From NCBI GenBank assembly GCA_003640385.1, contig RCAB01000048.1, positions 1-64,000 of the forward strand: a stretch of DNA of 64,000 nt. The letters are read 5' to 3'. How positions within the stretch are numbered: position 1 is the first letter of the stretch; each line of letters opens with the position of its first letter. Positions 62,350 to 64,000 of the stretch are shown here, piece after piece. The position numbers and the translations under genes were made by a program. The notes under the pieces are model-generated. The model was not told the DNA's origin, made no database searches, and worked only from the letters and a program-made list of their open reading frames with translations. Source of the stretch: Setaria digitata. Taxonomy: Eukaryota > Nematoda > Chromadorea > Rhabditida > Setariidae.

Positions 62350-63597
62350 ATGAAATTCCTCGTAGCTTTATTGGTCGCTGTGAAAATGATTATCAATGAA
62401 ACGAAATCAGAAATGGCAGCAAGTGTACCAGTGCCGCCACCTGCATCCATTTTGAATGCACATGCTCCACCGTTGCCTATCGAAATTACCCCCATACCTG
62501 CAGATGATTTTAGTCCAAGACTTGATGGTTTGTGTTAAAAGATTCAGCCTTTATATATTTTGAAAGCATTGTGCCTGGAAAAAAAGTTTTTTCTTGCTAA
62601 AAAAAATGTTTTATTTCAATTGGTAACATCTTGGCGTATTTCAAACACTTGTATCTATCAAAATCCTACTTCATTTTTCATTTTAATTCACGTTTCTATC
62701 CAGACACATTAAATTTTGTGATGTACATCATATTGCTCATCGAAACAAAGGCTTGCAGAACATTTTTAGGGCGAAACTGTAGTACTTTACTGTTATCCAT
62801 GGACTGGTTTTTAATTTATAACTTTGACCAAGTAAACGTGTCATTTCTAGTTTCATGTTAATAAGTTTCATATCAGACGAAGTTCTTCTGTTCAGAATTT
62901 AGACGAATGGATGCAAATGGTGACCAACAAATTACATTTGCTGAATTTATCTTAGCGGATCGACCATATATTGAGAATAAGTCTCGACTGTACCACAAAC
63001 AAGATTTAAATGGTATTTATTTTCGAAACCTTATCTTTTCACGAAATATTTTTAGTTTTTGTTGTATTACTTTGAATTTTTTCACCCAATAAAAAGTTTG
63101 CTCGTAGTGTTGCCAGTGATTCCTAGGTTATAATTTTCTGGCAGAATGATTTACGTAATTCTGTTGTGAGAAGGTATTAGTCTCAGTTGAAGAGACTTCA
63201 GGTGATGGTACTGTGAGTAAAAATGAGTTCGTTTCGTACTACCGGAGAAGAGAAGAAGAGCGTCGGTTGAGGGAACAGCAGGCAGAAAATTTTTTCAAAC
63301 AATTAGTAAGCTTTATATTTAATATTGAAAATTATATGCCGGTTATGACTGCATGAATTGAACAAAAATATCTACATCCAACAGAACAGATCTGAATTTT
63401 CTTGAGTTTGCGATAAGTAATGATAAACTTTATAGGAAGTTCCATTCACTCATTCGTTTGGTTTTGGATTTCCGCAGAATTCATTTTTCTCATCAAATAG
63501 CCGACCTCTTCAAGGTACGGTACGCAGTGCTTCTTCGCTCGTAGTGCCATCAGCTAAAGACAGTAACAATGGCACTTTGCAGTTCTTATTTCGATAA
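62350..63597 (+). CDS. Secreted protein with two canonical EF-hands
   Basis: Predicted secreted or secretory-pathway calcium-binding protein. Exons: 62350-62527, 62896-63012, 63202-63305 and 63478-63597; 172 residues with consistent phases. Residues 1 to about 20 form a signal-peptide-like segment (MKFLVALLVAVKMI). A proline-rich stretch follows (VPVPPPASILNAHAPPLP). The first calcium loop is DANGDQQITFAE and the second, split by an intron, is DLNGDGTVSKNE; both have acidic residues at positions 1, 3 or 5 and a Glu at 12, so both should bind calcium. A very charged helix comes next (YYRRREEERRLREQQAENFF), then a serine-rich tail. There is no KDEL-type retention signal, so it is unlike calumenin/reticulocalbin. 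I do not recognise a named orthologue. The start was chosen because it opens the signal peptide. Confidence 0.83.
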
Positions 63598-64000
63598 TTT
63601 TATTTGTGAAACTTACTTTTACTTTATTGCATGACTGTGCTTTTTCATAACATTGCATTCTTAGATTTCTCGCTCTCCGATCAGTTCATTTATAGCGCTT
63701 TCACTTTCGATCCTTCCCTTTTCACCTTGAATAACTTATGGGAGATCACTTTCTCGGTCCTTGTATCAAGAAAAATGTACTTTCTCTTCCATGGAAAATA
63801 CCAATTTTCATTACAGGTAGCATGACGAAGTGATTTTCTCAGGAGACGGTGATTCCAGTTCATAGCTTGTTTTATCAGTTTCCTTGTTCATTACTTGTTA
63901 TAAATTATTCTTATTAATAATAACATTGAAGGTGTTACACTACAGTTTATTAATGCAATCAAGTGATTTTTGGGAAGTCCACTTGATTCAGGGACCTAAT
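63598..64000. other. Downstream sequence to window end
   Basis: An open frame at 63631-63825 (+) is Phe/Leu-rich and unlike known proteins. The stretch is probably the 3' UTR of the EF-hand gene and spacer. Confidence 0.45.

Overview
This is nuclear DNA of a small, AT-rich animal genome, most likely a nematode and probably a filarial or other spirurid worm. Genes are split into many short exons (30-530 nt) by introns of mostly 50-600 nt with T-rich acceptors such as TTTCAG. Several first coding exons sit just behind an acceptor-like sequence, as expected for spliced-leader trans-splicing. Almost all annotations come from joining exons by hand; intron phases were checked across each junction. 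The species assignment is inference.

Layout. Positions 1-5650 hold no supported gene and are probably the promoter and 5' introns of a FOXP forkhead gene (+, 5651-12998). RAB28 (+, 15628-17182) and a CortBP2-domain coiled-coil gene related to CTTNBP2/CTTNBP2NL (+, 19986-23327) follow. A convergent ZC3HC1/NIPA gene (-, 26819-24025) is divergent from mitochondrial ribosomal protein S24 (+, 27102-27990). CNOT4 (-, 34697-29201) is divergent from exportin-T (+, 35660-42991). A minus-strand series then runs CRK/ced-2 (59249-57534), BICRA/GLTSCR1-like (56000-46935) and LSM11 (45004-43231). A SETMAR-like H3K9 methyltransferase (+, 59397-60693) starts 147 bp from CRK, and a secreted EF-hand protein (+, 62350-63597) lies near the right edge.

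The genes are unrelated housekeeping and regulatory functions, not an operon-like pathway: transcription and chromatin (FOXP, BICRA of ncBAF, SET), RNA metabolism (CNOT4 of CCR4-NOT, LSM11 of the U7 snRNP, exportin-T for tRNA), nuclear basket (ZC3HC1), mitochondrial translation (MRPS24), signalling and trafficking (CRK, RAB28, CortBP2-like) and secretion (EF-hand protein).

The most interesting result is a complete-looking LSM11 gene, the protein specific to the U7 snRNP that processes histone mRNA. As I recall, C. elegans has no identified U7 snRNP, so this suggests that other nematodes retained it. Second are three well-supported GC-AG introns (RAB28, CNOT4, SET) among roughly 80. Candidate extra FOXP exons and an unexplained plus-strand ORF inside a BICRA intron also deserve checking. 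I found no mobile element with recognisable transposase, no CRISPR array and no tRNA or rRNA gene.
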